From a virus, in IMG/VR virus record IMGVR_UViG_3300020438_000291, positions 1-22,968 of that record: a stretch of DNA of 22,968 nucleotides; one strand, 5' to 3'. The notes under the pieces are model-generated. The model saw nothing but the letters and a program-made list of their open reading frames with translations. It was not told the DNA's origin and searched no databases. Positions 6,899-15,326 of the stretch are shown here, piece after piece. Every line of letters starts with the position of its first letter. Position 1 is the stretch's first letter. The translations under genes and the position numbers were made by a program.

Positions 6899-9800
6899 TT
6901 AGATTTGTCCAACAAAGAACTCAGAAATCTGAACTCCTTTTGCTGTATCATTTCTAAGAGTAGTTATACCAGCGTTAGCGTGTGCTAATGCAGTTGCTAT
7001 ACCCAAGTTTGCTGCGTTTGATGCCATTACTAAATGTTCAGCATCTTTAGTGCCAACATAAGTTCTAACTGCAGCCTGTGTTGGCACTTTCTCATTACTG
7101 TTTTGTGCCATCGTTCCGTCAGTTGAGAACTCATTAACTTGAGCACCTAACTGAGCACCGATAGAACCCAATCGAATTGAGGTCAAACCAGATAGATCGA
7201 AACTGTTAGCATTCAATGTTGCAGCACCAGTTGCCTGGTTAACACGGAAATACTTACCAACCCTGAAGTTACCTTGTTCATCAGTAGAAACATAGAATAC
7301 CCTTCCTGGGAAGTCTTCTGTAATTTCCTGTGTCTGAACAGGATCTTGTGTTGGAACATCAGGCCAATTAGTTGTATATGTTCCACCAGTTCCTACTTGT
7401 AAGAAGTCATGTCCAGTTAATCTTGCCTGACTGAAGATGTAACGAATTTTGATATCCTGTTCATCAAACGCTTTAGCAGCTTTTTCTTCAACAAGAGTTA
7501 CAATAGTAGTACCGTAAGTATCAGTAGTAACACCAGTTACTTTAGTAAATTCATTATCAATCTTCATATAAGAACCAACAACATCTTCAAATCTATTTGA
7601 AATCGTTGCTCTAAAGTCAGTAGAAACACCAGTAAAGTCTTTATTAACTTCAGCAGAAGTAACAAAACTAGTTGTTCCAATTGAAGTAAAGGCATCACCA
7701 ATACTATATGCAGATGCAACAGCAGCACCATCTTGTGCTCTTAACACAGTCATAGAGTTTGCAGTTGGGAATGCTTGAATCTTACACAATTCATTAGTTG
7801 GTGATAAACAATATTCACCAGGATTAAATCCACTAATGGTACTCGTACTAAGAGTAACATCTCCAGCTTGTGCTGGAGTTAGTAATGTAAATGAAGCACC
7901 AATATTAACTGGATACTTAATAAATGTTGTGCTTCCACCTGTATGTGCTGCACCAGCAGTAGCCCACTGTCCTCTGTCAATCTGTACATTACCCTTACCA
8001 ACAGGACCTGACTGACTTACACCAGAGATCACAAAAGTAAATGGATCTGATCCAGTAATATTATCACTATTATATCCACCGTTACCTAATCCAGTAACAA
8101 ATTCAATACTACCATTGAGTTCAAGGGTTGGTGATGTTCCTAATCCAGCAAGAACAAGAATACGTCCAGATTGTCCTTCGTTTGCACTTGTGTTGTTAAG
8201 AAGAGGAGCAGTTGTTCCTGAAGTCATAGCAGTAATTGTTTCTCCAGCAGAGAATCCTGATCCAACTCCAACAGCACCTTCACTAATTACTGAATAATAT
8301 ATTTTTTCTTGAAGGGTTCCTTGAACTGAGTTAATTTTTCCCCAAGCTTCAGAAGTATTACCTCGGATTCTTTCTCCAACTTGGAATCCTGATCCAGTAA
8401 CACTAGTATGATCATACGTAAGAACTAATCCTTCTAATTGACCTTCTCTTGCCTTCTCAAGTGGACTAAATCCAGAACTTACAACACCATACTTACCCCA
8501 TGAACTGTTTCCAACAAGAGATCTAAGTCTTCCACCACGAGTAGCAGCATAACTTATATGGTTATAGTATGTGAAACAAGAAACTGTTTCTGCCACAGCA
8601 CCATCTGTGATCCAGAATGCCATTCCTTCATCGTGAATGTTTGTGAATGAGTCAAACACGATAGATTTGTTAGAAGGTGTTGCTGATCCATCAACAAATT
8701 GTCTATGAACCCCACCATCTACGATTGCACCAATACCTTTAACAGATTTTGCAGAACAGTTTGATACGTATGGTGATTTAACAACTCTACTTTCTGGGTT
8801 TAAAGCAACAAAGGTTCCTTTAATATGTGCATTATTAGGATCATACTGTTGTGCTGTGAATGTAAGATCAGTTGCACCAAGAGTTTGAATCTTATCAACT
8901 TCTAAAGTAGAACCATCAATAAATCCACTAACTTTTGTTCCAGTCGAAACACCAGAACCAGTTATAGTTGTTCCAACTAAGTCTGGGAATAAATCAGAAC
9001 CAGTTATCTTAGATCCAGCAATACTACAACTTATAGTTGTAACTATACCTGCTGGACTGAAACCAGTCATACCTTCCATCAACAAGTCTTTAAGCATCGT
9101 TGAGTTGCTTAACATAAACATTGTCGATTCTTCATTCGGTCTTGTAGTAACCGAAGTAATACCTATATCTGTTCCACCATTTTCCCACTCATCTGATGTT
9201 GTCCATTCTCCACCAGAAAGCCATCTGATTTGAATCTGCTTCTCAGCGTAATCTGAATCTAAGATAACAGCACACTTAGTTCCAGCACCGTTAAAGATTG
9301 AAGAACCATATGCAACAGCAGAAGGAGCAGATGCTAATGTTATATCTTGATGCCTAGATGCATTTCCCTGACCAACTCTAACTGTAATTGTAGTTCCAGT
9401 TGTCGCAATAATTGGTATTGTAGTATTACCATAAACTGGATCTTTTGGTCTCGGATAAGTATGCTGAGTAGCATAATTATCCTGTGAACAAGTAAATGTT
9501 AATGAATTACCATTAATACCAATAGTATTAGAAGTAGTTAAACTATGTGTTCCAATCTCTAATACAAGATCCCCTGATACAGAATCGTAAGTTGTTCCAC
9601 CACCAGCAGTAAAAGGACCACCAGAATCTGCTGTAACAGATCCAGTAAGACCACTTATAAAGGTATGTGCATAATGAATACCTGGTTTAACCCTAGATGT
9701 TCTTAAGTTATCTCCAACAAGTGATACGCCAGGTGGTACAACAATTGGAAGAGTTTCTGAATATGTTCCTGCTTTTACGTAAATACTTGCTGGTCCAGAT

Positions 9801-10858
9801 GCTATACCACAAGCATGTCTTACAGAAGCAAATGCCCTACTTATATTTGAACCATCATTAGTATCACTTCCTTCTTCTGTTACATAGAAAACTGGATGTG
9901 TTACGCTATTTGATTCCCAATTAGGTACTCCACCAGTACTCATAGCGAGTACTTGACCATTAGTTCCTTTAGGTAATCTAGCAGAACCAGTGGTGTAATA
10001 GACCATATCACCTTGAGTGGTCATCACATTATTGGCAGCACCCTCAGCCAACATACTCCAATAAGTACTTGTACCGTCAGTTGAAGGATCTTCGTTTAGA
10101 CTACCAACAGTAGCAACACCAATATAACTATTACTTAATCTCTTTACAGCATCTCCTAATTCATACTTTACACTAGAATCCCAGTTACCTTTCCAAGCAA
10201 CACCTTTATTAACTAAAGTCCAATTTGCTGGTGTTGTTGGGATAGTATTTGTACTAGTTGTAATTGCAACATAGGTGTATCCACCATATTGAACTACATC
10301 ACCTTGCTTATAATCTGTTGATGCGGAATAATAACCAACTACATTAAATCCTGTAGTTATAATATCCCAATCATTCGTTAGATTGTATGAAGGTGCTTTA
10401 TCTGTATTAACACTCTTTGAAACGTAAGTGTATCCACCGTAAGTTACAACATCTCCATCTTGATATTGTGTTGAAGAACTCCAAGTATCTTCATAATTAA
10501 ATGATTGTAAGTACTCAACTACATTTGTAGTACTAGCAGCTTCATCAAAACTAGCACCAGAAGTAAATCCAGTAGTTACTCTATACTGAGTATTACCATA
10601 TTTGAATATATCATTTACCTTATACCAATAACTTGCAGCCCAATCTCCCTTATTTACTATACCTTCAGTATGTAAGGACCAATTAAGTGTTAGATCTGCA
10701 CTATAAAAAGATTCTTCAGCAGCAGCAGAAGTGTGATTCTTCTTACAAACATAAGTATTTGCACCATACTTTATGATGTCATCTATAACATACGCAGTAC
10801 TTATAGTCCAGTCACTACGCCAGTTAAATTTTAATCTGCCAAGTCTAAATTCAGCCAT
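6899..10858 (-). CDS. Large adhesin: tandem sugar-binding-like repeats plus beta-helix, 1319 residues
   Basis: Residues 12-272 hold five repeats with the pattern W...Y..GD.V.YG..TYV, resembling carbohydrate-binding module family 5/12. From about 322 the segment VFYVTEEGSDTNDGS, then SIYVKAGTYSETLPIVVPPG and VGDNLRTS, is typical of a right-handed beta-helix of the pectate-lyase-like type. A long Thr/Ser/Gly-rich body follows. The C-terminal 135 residues begin GRVFYVSTDEQGNFRVG and end with an Ala-rich helical tail, a module partly shared with the truncated protein at 21799-22968. The repeats suggest binding to a surface polysaccharide, and the helix may bind or cut it; I see no certain catalytic residues. 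It starts 15 bases after the preceding stop codon and shares that gene's transcript. Confidence 0.85.
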   Translation of the reverse strand: MAEFRLGRLKFNWRSDWTISTAYVIDDIIKYGANTYVCKKNHTSAAAEESFYSADLTLNWSLHTEGIVNKGDWAASYWYKVNDIFKYGNTQYRVTTGFTSGASFDEAASTTNVVEYLQSFNYEDTWSSSTQYQDGDVVTYGGYTYVSKSVNTDKAPSYNLTNDWDIITTGFNVVGYYSASTDYKQGDVVQYGGYTYVAITTSTNTIPTTPANWTLVNKGVAWKGNWDSSVKYELGDAVKRLSNSYIGVATVGSLNEDPSTDGTSTYWSMLAEGAANNVMTTQGDMVYYTTGSARLPKGTNGQVLAMSTGGVPNWESNSVTHPVFYVTEEGSDTNDGSNISRAFASVRHACGIASGPASIYVKAGTYSETLPIVVPPGVSLVGDNLRTSRVKPGIHYAHTFISGLTGSVTADSGGPFTAGGGTTYDSVSGDLVLEIGTHSLTTSNTIGINGNSLTFTCSQDNYATQHTYPRPKDPVYGNTTIPIIATTGTTITVRVGQGNASRHQDITLASAPSAVAYGSSIFNGAGTKCAVILDSDYAEKQIQIRWLSGGEWTTSDEWENGGTDIGITSVTTRPNEESTMFMLSNSTMLKDLLMEGMTGFSPAGIVTTISCSIAGSKITGSDLFPDLVGTTITGSGVSTGTKVSGFIDGSTLEVDKIQTLGATDLTFTAQQYDPNNAHIKGTFVALNPESRVVKSPYVSNCSAKSVKGIGAIVDGGVHRQFVDGSATPSNKSIVFDSFTNIHDEGMAFWITDGAVAETVSCFTYYNHISYAATRGGRLRSLVGNSSWGKYGVVSSGFSPLEKAREGQLEGLVLTYDHTSVTGSGFQVGERIRGNTSEAWGKINSVQGTLQEKIYYSVISEGAVGVGSGFSAGETITAMTSGTTAPLLNNTSANEGQSGRILVLAGLGTSPTLELNGSIEFVTGLGNGGYNSDNITGSDPFTFVISGVSQSGPVGKGNVQIDRGQWATAGAAHTGGSTTFIKYPVNIGASFTLLTPAQAGDVTLSTSTISGFNPGEYCLSPTNELCKIQAFPTANSMTVLRAQDGAAVASAYSIGDAFTSIGTTSFVTSAEVNKDFTGVSTDFRATISNRFEDVVGSYMKIDNEFTKVTGVTTDTYGTTIVTLVEEKAAKAFDEQDIKIRYIFSQARLTGHDFLQVGTGGTYTTNWPDVPTQDPVQTQEITEDFPGRVFYVSTDEQGNFRVGKYFRVNQATGAATLNANSFDLSGLTSIRLGSIGAQLGAQVNEFSTDGTMAQNSNEKVPTQAAVRTYVGTKDAEHLVMASNAANLGIATALAHANAGITTLRNDTAKGVQISEFFVGQI
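10043..10825 (-). repeat. Five tandem CBM5/12-like repeats (protein level)
   Basis: Repeats of roughly 50 residues start near residues 12, 68, 121, 172 and 221 of the 1319-residue protein. Each has a Trp or aromatic residue, then a Y..(G/D)D.(V/I) turn, then YG..(T/S)Y. Repeats 3 and 4 are closest (GDVVTYGGYTYV and GDVVQYGGYTYV). Repeat 5 has drifted most. Confidence 0.7.
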
Positions 10859-10873
10859 TGTTTTTTTTAAATC

Positions 10874-11254
10874 CTATTTTGGTCCTACGGTATAATCATA
10901 ATCACTAAAAGATACAGTTAGATATCCATCATCATCAACATAATAGGATGTTCTCCTAAAATCAAACCTGAACTGCTGGTATTTATCGAAGTCATTGTTC
11001 CTATAAGTTTTTTCTTCAGTGGTTTCATCCACATAATCCAATCCTTCTAAGAACTCTGGGTATGCTGTTCCATCGAGTCTATGTGATACATCAACTACAT
11101 CAGGATCAGAAGTTTTTACCTTAGTATAACGAAGCATACCGTCATCATCTCTTCTTAGAGCGTGAACGGTAAAGTTATCTTGTTGACCGAATGAAAGTCC
11201 ACCACCGCCACCAGATGATCCTGATAGCATACTTCCACTTAAGAACATTGTCAT
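10874..11254 (-). CDS. Acidic virion-region protein, 126 residues
   Basis: The N-terminus MTMFLSGSMLSGSSGGGGG is followed by an acidic, Tyr-rich body with LRRDDDGMLRY, LDYVDETTEEKTYRNNDFDKY and a C-terminal YYVDDDGYLTVSFSDYDYTVG. I chose the ATG at 11254, not the one ten codons upstream. The 11254 start overlaps the previous stop as ATGA and has GGAGGG seven bases before it; the upstream Met has no such site. No enzyme motif, membrane segment or signal is certain. The Gly-rich start resembles those of fibre proteins. It is probably a small structural or fibre-attachment protein, a guess from gene order. Confidence 0.7.
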   Translation of the reverse strand: MTMFLSGSMLSGSSGGGGGLSFGQQDNFTVHALRRDDDGMLRYTKVKTSDPDVVDVSHRLDGTAYPEFLEGLDYVDETTEEKTYRNNDFDKYQQFRFDFRRTSYYVDDDGYLTVSFSDYDYTVGPK

Positions 11255-11916
11255 GCAAATACCCTCCAATAAGTGCTGGTCCAAACTAATTTGACAGTAG
11301 CACCATCGACATCACATGCTAAAGGAGAATCAATCACGCCTGAAAAGTTTTTAAACTGCTCATTATTTTGGGTTGCAACCATAAGATTATTTATGCCCCA
11401 ACTTACTTCCGTATCATTGAGTTCAATAAAGTCTCCAGGGTTCTTAGTTAATGGAAGAGTTACAGTAAATCCTGCACCTACAGTATTAGTAAGATATTGC
11501 GTATTAGAAGATACGTTAGAACTAGAACTTAATATAGTTAATGATGGTATAGTAGCGTCTGCTTTAACAGCAAGGTTAGTAAAGTCAACAACTATCGTGG
11601 TTCCATAACCAGTAACAGTCATACCAGCACCAACAAAGTTAATGTCAGTAAAACCTACACCAACTTTATTACTAATCTCTGCCGAAACTGGATTACTTGT
11701 TGTTGATCCAATACCAACACCAGAAGTAAATTTTTCACCCTGACGATAAAGATCACCAGTAAAGTTAATATCACCAGCAACATCAACCTTAAACTGAGGG
11801 TTTGTATTACCAAATCCAATATTAGGAGTTGTTGTACTGGTAATAGCAATCTTACCAGTAGTGTCATCAACTACTATATAATGACCAAATTGTGACAGCT
11901 CTCTATTGAATGCCAT
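11251..11916 (-). CDS. Fibre-like virion protein, 221 residues
   Basis: The N-terminus MAFNRELSQFGHYIVVDDTTGKIAITS, followed by IGFGNTNPQFKVDVAGDINFTGDLYRQG, resembles marine T4-like phage tail fibres. In these the G(F/I)GNTNPQ.K motif opens a fibre shaft. The middle is beta-rich with Val/Thr/Ser repeats. The C-terminus (from TLPLTKNPGDFIELND to KLVWTSTYWRVFA) looks like a small beta-domain cap. It ends by overlapping the acidic 126-residue gene (ATGA). A variant late promoter, AATAAATA, lies 21 bases upstream. The protein is too short for a whole long fibre, so a short fibre or a fibre subunit is more likely. Confidence 0.75.
   Translation of the reverse strand: MAFNRELSQFGHYIVVDDTTGKIAITSTTTPNIGFGNTNPQFKVDVAGDINFTGDLYRQGEKFTSGVGIGSTTSNPVSAEISNKVGVGFTDINFVGAGMTVTGYGTTIVVDFTNLAVKADATIPSLTILSSSSNVSSNTQYLTNTVGAGFTVTLPLTKNPGDFIELNDTEVSWGINNLMVATQNNEQFKNFSGVIDSPLACDVDGATVKLVWTSTYWRVFA
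11262..11267 (-). promoter_or_regulatory. Ribosome binding site GGAGGG that decides the 11254 start
   Basis: GGAGGG lies within the last codons of the upstream gene, seven bases before the ATG at 11254. It makes this start much more likely than the in-frame ATG at 11284. Confidence 0.75.
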
Positions 11917-11936
11917 TATATGATTACTTTATTAGG

Positions 11937-11944
11937 TATTTATT
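11937..11944 (-). promoter_or_regulatory. Possible late promoter AATAAATA
   Basis: One base away from TATAAATA, it sits in the 43-base gap 21 bases before the ATG at 11916. Position and spacing match the exact copies at 5146 and 6872. Confidence 0.5.
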
Positions 11945-11959
11945 GAGGTTACACATCTA

Positions 11960-14900
11960 CTATTCTGCTATTTTTGCCTTCAACGTATCTATCTCACTAG
12001 ATAATTCCTTAATTGCATTTACAAGAACTGGAATTAATCTTTCATACTTCATACCATATGAAGGATCAGCATCATCCTCATCTTGGTTAGTGATAAGCAT
12101 ATTGTCCTTTGTATCTCCATAACCAAATTTTTTCTCAACTTCAATTGCTTCTTGTGCTATGAAACCTACATGAATACGATTAGTCTTCCTACTTCCATCA
12201 GGTGTTCCTTTAGTAGCTGGATCTTCAGTATACCAAGAACGCTTATCCCAACGATAAGTAACAGGTCTTAACTCCTTAATCCACGCTAATCCATGATCAA
12301 AATTTTGTATATCAGCCTTATCTCTCAGATCCGAAGAACTAATTGATGTATCATTACAATATATATTTTGAACAGAATTATCTCCTAAACAAACAATATT
12401 ACTATTACTATTAACAGAACCTGATGGTGATGATCCAGTTCCTGACTGATAACCGAGCATAGTATTATTACTACCCGTATTAACAAAATATCCAGCCCAT
12501 TTACCCACAGCAGTATTTGAATATCCTGTATCAAGGGAATAATGTGCCATATGTCCCACAGAGACGCAGTCGTATGCTGAATGAGTTGATCCACTATTAC
12601 CATAATGTGTTAGCTGACCTATCGCAGTATTGTTATAACCTGACTGGTTTAGATACATCGAAAACTTACCAACAGCTGCGTTATTACCTCCAACTGTGTT
12701 GCTGTATAACGCAGCATATCCCATAGCAGTACTTGCTTGAGGTGGATCCTGAACAACAATTTGTCCCTGCATAGACACATGATTTTGGCAAACATAATAA
12801 TAAGTACCAGCAGTTTTAGGTGTGAAAGTAACATCACCATTATCTTGTCCATTATTAGTTACACCCTCGTTTGTTCCAAGAACATTTGAAGCATTATATC
12901 CACCAGAACTTGACTGAATCCAGAATGGATGTCCAATAGCACTTATACTAATTGTAGCAGTATCTCCTATATTAAGAGTAATAGTTGGGTTGTTTCCAGC
13001 AGCAGGTCCTCCTACTCTATCATTACCACTCATAGTATATGAACTTGCTCCAGAATTAACAACTGCTATAGCAAATGATGCAGTTGTACCTGTACTGCTA
13101 AGGCAAAAACTACCAACCGCAGTATTAGTATCGGAACCGTTATTCATGTTCGTCAGTGCTTTATATCCCACTGCAGTATTATCAGAACCAATTCCACTTT
13201 TTGCTAATGCTTCATTACCAAAGGCACAATTCTGACCACCTATGGTGTTATATCCCATTGCTAACGCACCAAAGGACGAATTATATTGTCCTGTTAAGGT
13301 AGAAAACTGACTACTTTGTCCAAAAGCAGAATTACCATTACCTGCTGTCAAGCTAACTAATGCATTAAATCCAAATGCAGATGTATTATAAGAATCCGTA
13401 GCTATACCAGCAGCTTTATAACCTACTGCAGTATTTTGAGCTGTCGTAATTTCTTGTAATGCTTTATAACCTACTGCAGTATTATAGTTATTATTATTTT
13501 TTTGTAATGCATAAGAACCAACTGCAACATTTAAACTACCAGTCGTTCCAATACCAATTGCTTCATATCCCACGGCAACATTATTATCACCATCAATATT
13601 TTCCCGTAAACTGTTATTTCCAACCGCAGTATTAGCAATACCTCTTATAGTCTGAAGTTGACTAGCATATCCAATAGCAGTATTTGATGAAGTCACAGTA
13701 CTCATACCTAATGCAAATGCACCAAGAGCAACTTGATAACTTCCACTAGTTTGAGACTCAAGTGTATTATGTCCTACGGCAGTATTATAATCACCAGTTT
13801 TTAGAGATTTTAAACTCTCATATCCGATTGCAACATTATAACTAGCATCAGTAGAAACTCCAAGTGCTTGATATCCCATTACATTATTAGATTGACCTGT
13901 TATATTATCATTTAAAGCAGCATATCCAAACGCATTATTCCAACTTCCTGTCGTGGTATTTTCTCCTGCATAAGCACCGAAAGAACAATTCAAAGCTCCT
14001 GTTGTATTCTGTAGCGATGCATAAGAACCTGTTGCTGTGTTAAAATCTGCTATATTATTCTGTAATGCACCATTTCCAACAGCAGTGACATAGTTTGAAG
14101 TAGTTCCAACACCAACAGCATAATTACCAATTAATGTATTATAGCTAGATCCACCAGTTAAATACCTTCCTGCATCAGATCCTAAAACAGCATTTTGCCC
14201 TCCAGAGGTAATTGTTCTTAATGCATTCCTCCCAAAAGCTGAATTATAATCACCACTCACATTAGCGTATAATGAAGAATCACCACTCGAAGTATTATAA
14301 CTACCACTCACATTAGAGTATAATGCAGTATAACCACTCGCACTATTATTAGTTCCATCAACATTATTGACTAATGTATAACCACCCAGTCCAGTATTAA
14401 AACTTCCATTTATATTTTGCTGTAAAGAATATAGACCCAGTCCTGTATTTTGTGATCCAATATTATTAAAGAGAGTATAGTAACCAAATCCAGAATTATC
14501 ATTTCCATTATTCTTATACCCAGAAGCATATCCAAAGAAACTATTATTTGCTGCAGTGCTAATGCCAGTAGTAGTACTAAATCCAGCGTAAGATCCAACT
14601 GCAGTATTATAACTTCCACCAACATTTTCTAAAGATCTTTGTCCAACAGCAGTATTATCACCGCCAGGAGATACATTTAATGAACTATATCCAATACCAA
14701 CATCTCCACCAGCCATACTAGTGTTAGCTGCACCAGCAGAAGTTCCTAAGTAAACACTTGTACCACTAGTCTTTCCATCTAAAGTTGTATCAGTATCAGA
14801 AATTACACCTACTATATTAATCTTAGCACCCATATTAGGGTGTGCTGTACATTGATAGTACAACGTATCTGGTGCATCTTGTGGAACTTCAAATATAATA

Positions 14901-15301
14901 TCTGTTGGTGCAGAACCATCATTATTAGTTACACCAATATTGTATTGTGTACCTGGAGATGGAGTTCCATTAACAGTGCTTTGAATCCTAAACGGATGCC
15001 CTGAAGATCTATTATGAAAAATATATTTTTGTCCTTTATAAAGAGTTAATTCTGGATCATTTACTTGAGTTGAAATACCTGATCCTATAAAAGTGTAATG
15101 ATCTGTTCCATCATTACCAACCATCCAACTAGCAGTAGCACCACTAAATTCATATGCAGTACAAGTTCCACCGATTGATACATCAGTACTTATAGCAACG
15201 TTTACTGCGTTTAAATTTAGATTATTTGGACTTGTAAGTGTTGGAGTACCAGATGCTCCAATCAGATTGATTTTCTTTACGCCAAATCCTTTATCTGCCA
15301 T
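11960..15301 (-). CDS. Tail fibre: YadA-head-like repeats, two cupredoxin-like domains, C-terminal S74 chaperone
   Basis: The 1113-residue protein has five parts. Residues 1-60 begin with a KKINLIGASGTP fibre-like opening. Residues 66-166 are a cupredoxin-like domain. Residues 186-735 hold about 33 repeats of 16-18 residues with the pattern NTAVGY.AL. Residues 742-851 are a second cupredoxin-like domain, followed by about six more repeats. The end (988-1113) is the intramolecular chaperone of the endosialidase type (Peptidase_S74), with SDLRDKADI, VTYRWD, HVGFIAQE and a helical tail. S74 domains trimerise fibres and then cut themselves off. The candidate Ser990 and Lys995 keep the spacing of the endosialidase dyad. 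A host-binding fibre is likely. A weak variant late promoter lies upstream. Confidence 0.9.
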   Translation of the reverse strand: MADKGFGVKKINLIGASGTPTLTSPNNLNLNAVNVAISTDVSIGGTCTAYEFSGATASWMVGNDGTDHYTFIGSGISTQVNDPELTLYKGQKYIFHNRSSGHPFRIQSTVNGTPSPGTQYNIGVTNNDGSAPTDIIFEVPQDAPDTLYYQCTAHPNMGAKINIVGVISDTDTTLDGKTSGTSVYLGTSAGAANTSMAGGDVGIGYSSLNVSPGGDNTAVGQRSLENVGGSYNTAVGSYAGFSTTTGISTAANNSFFGYASGYKNNGNDNSGFGYYTLFNNIGSQNTGLGLYSLQQNINGSFNTGLGGYTLVNNVDGTNNSASGYTALYSNVSGSYNTSSGDSSLYANVSGDYNSAFGRNALRTITSGGQNAVLGSDAGRYLTGGSSYNTLIGNYAVGVGTTSNYVTAVGNGALQNNIADFNTATGSYASLQNTTGALNCSFGAYAGENTTTGSWNNAFGYAALNDNITGQSNNVMGYQALGVSTDASYNVAIGYESLKSLKTGDYNTAVGHNTLESQTSGSYQVALGAFALGMSTVTSSNTAIGYASQLQTIRGIANTAVGNNSLRENIDGDNNVAVGYEAIGIGTTGSLNVAVGSYALQKNNNNYNTAVGYKALQEITTAQNTAVGYKAAGIATDSYNTSAFGFNALVSLTAGNGNSAFGQSSQFSTLTGQYNSSFGALAMGYNTIGGQNCAFGNEALAKSGIGSDNTAVGYKALTNMNNGSDTNTAVGSFCLSSTGTTASFAIAVVNSGASSYTMSGNDRVGGPAAGNNPTITLNIGDTATISISAIGHPFWIQSSSGGYNASNVLGTNEGVTNNGQDNGDVTFTPKTAGTYYYVCQNHVSMQGQIVVQDPPQASTAMGYAALYSNTVGGNNAAVGKFSMYLNQSGYNNTAIGQLTHYGNSGSTHSAYDCVSVGHMAHYSLDTGYSNTAVGKWAGYFVNTGSNNTMLGYQSGTGSSPSGSVNSNSNIVCLGDNSVQNIYCNDTSISSSDLRDKADIQNFDHGLAWIKELRPVTYRWDKRSWYTEDPATKGTPDGSRKTNRIHVGFIAQEAIEVEKKFGYGDTKDNMLITNQDEDDADPSYGMKYERLIPVLVNAIKELSSEIDTLKAKIAE
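11963..12340 (-). other. C-terminal S74 intramolecular chaperone domain
   Basis: Residues 988-1113 show Ser-Asp-x-Arg-x-Lys (S990, K995), VTYRWD, HVGFIAQE and a helical end (YERLIPVLVNAIKEL). In this family the chaperone folds the fibre trimer and is cleaved off just before the Ser. Confidence 0.88.
12446..12736 (-). repeat. Second block of YadA-head-like repeats, about six units
   Basis: Residues 856-952 resume the same pattern (for example TAVGKWAGYFVNTGSNN) between cupredoxin-like domain 2 and the S74 chaperone. The units are less regular here, at 16-20 residues. Confidence 0.7.
12749..13078 (-). other. Cupredoxin-like domain 2 of the 1113-residue fibre
   Basis: Residues 742-851 include ITLNIGDTATI, HPFWIQ (His791) and YYYVCQNHVSMQG (Cys838, His841, Met844). 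The ligand set and spacing match domain 1. It splits the repeat array, with repeats on both sides. Confidence 0.75.
13097..14746 (-). repeat. YadA-head-like repeat array, about 33 units
   Basis: Units of 16-18 residues, most often 17 (51 bases), follow the pattern (T/S/V)A(V/F/I)G..(A/S)L....(T/S)G..N. Examples are TAVGYKALQEITTAQN and NAFGYAALNDNITGQSN. The array should form a trimeric beta-roll shaft like YadA and related adhesins. Confidence 0.85.
14804..15106 (-). other. Cupredoxin-like domain 1 of the 1113-residue fibre
   Basis: Residues 66-166 form a beta-rich segment with LTLYKGQKYIF and HPFRIQ (His102). The loop YYQCTAHPNMG supplies Cys151, His154 and Met157. The Cys-x2-His-x2-Met spacing equals that of amicyanin, a blue copper protein. 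Copper binding is inferred. Confidence 0.75.
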
Positions 15302-15318
15302 TTGCTTTATTTTTTAAA

Positions 15319-15326
15319 TATTTAGA
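15319..15326 (-). promoter_or_regulatory. Weak late-promoter-like TCTAAATA
   Basis: One base off TATAAATA, it overlaps the stop codon of the protease gene 18 bases before the ATG at 15301. The first genes' transcript may simply read through instead. Confidence 0.3.

Noticed and set aside
11255-11284. Longer N-terminus of the 126-residue acidic protein
   Set aside because: The ten extra residues lie inside the fibre-like gene and lack a ribosome binding site. The internal ATG has GGAGGG and an ATGA overlap.
11273-11608. Plus-strand open frame of 111 codons
   Set aside because: It is antisense to the 221-residue fibre-like gene, which has a convincing start and end. No family or ribosome binding site supports the plus frame.
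12446-14746. Possible CRISPR array or DNA satellite
   Set aside because: The repeats are at protein level and vary widely in base sequence. There are no identical repeats with unique spacers, and the whole stretch is one open frame.
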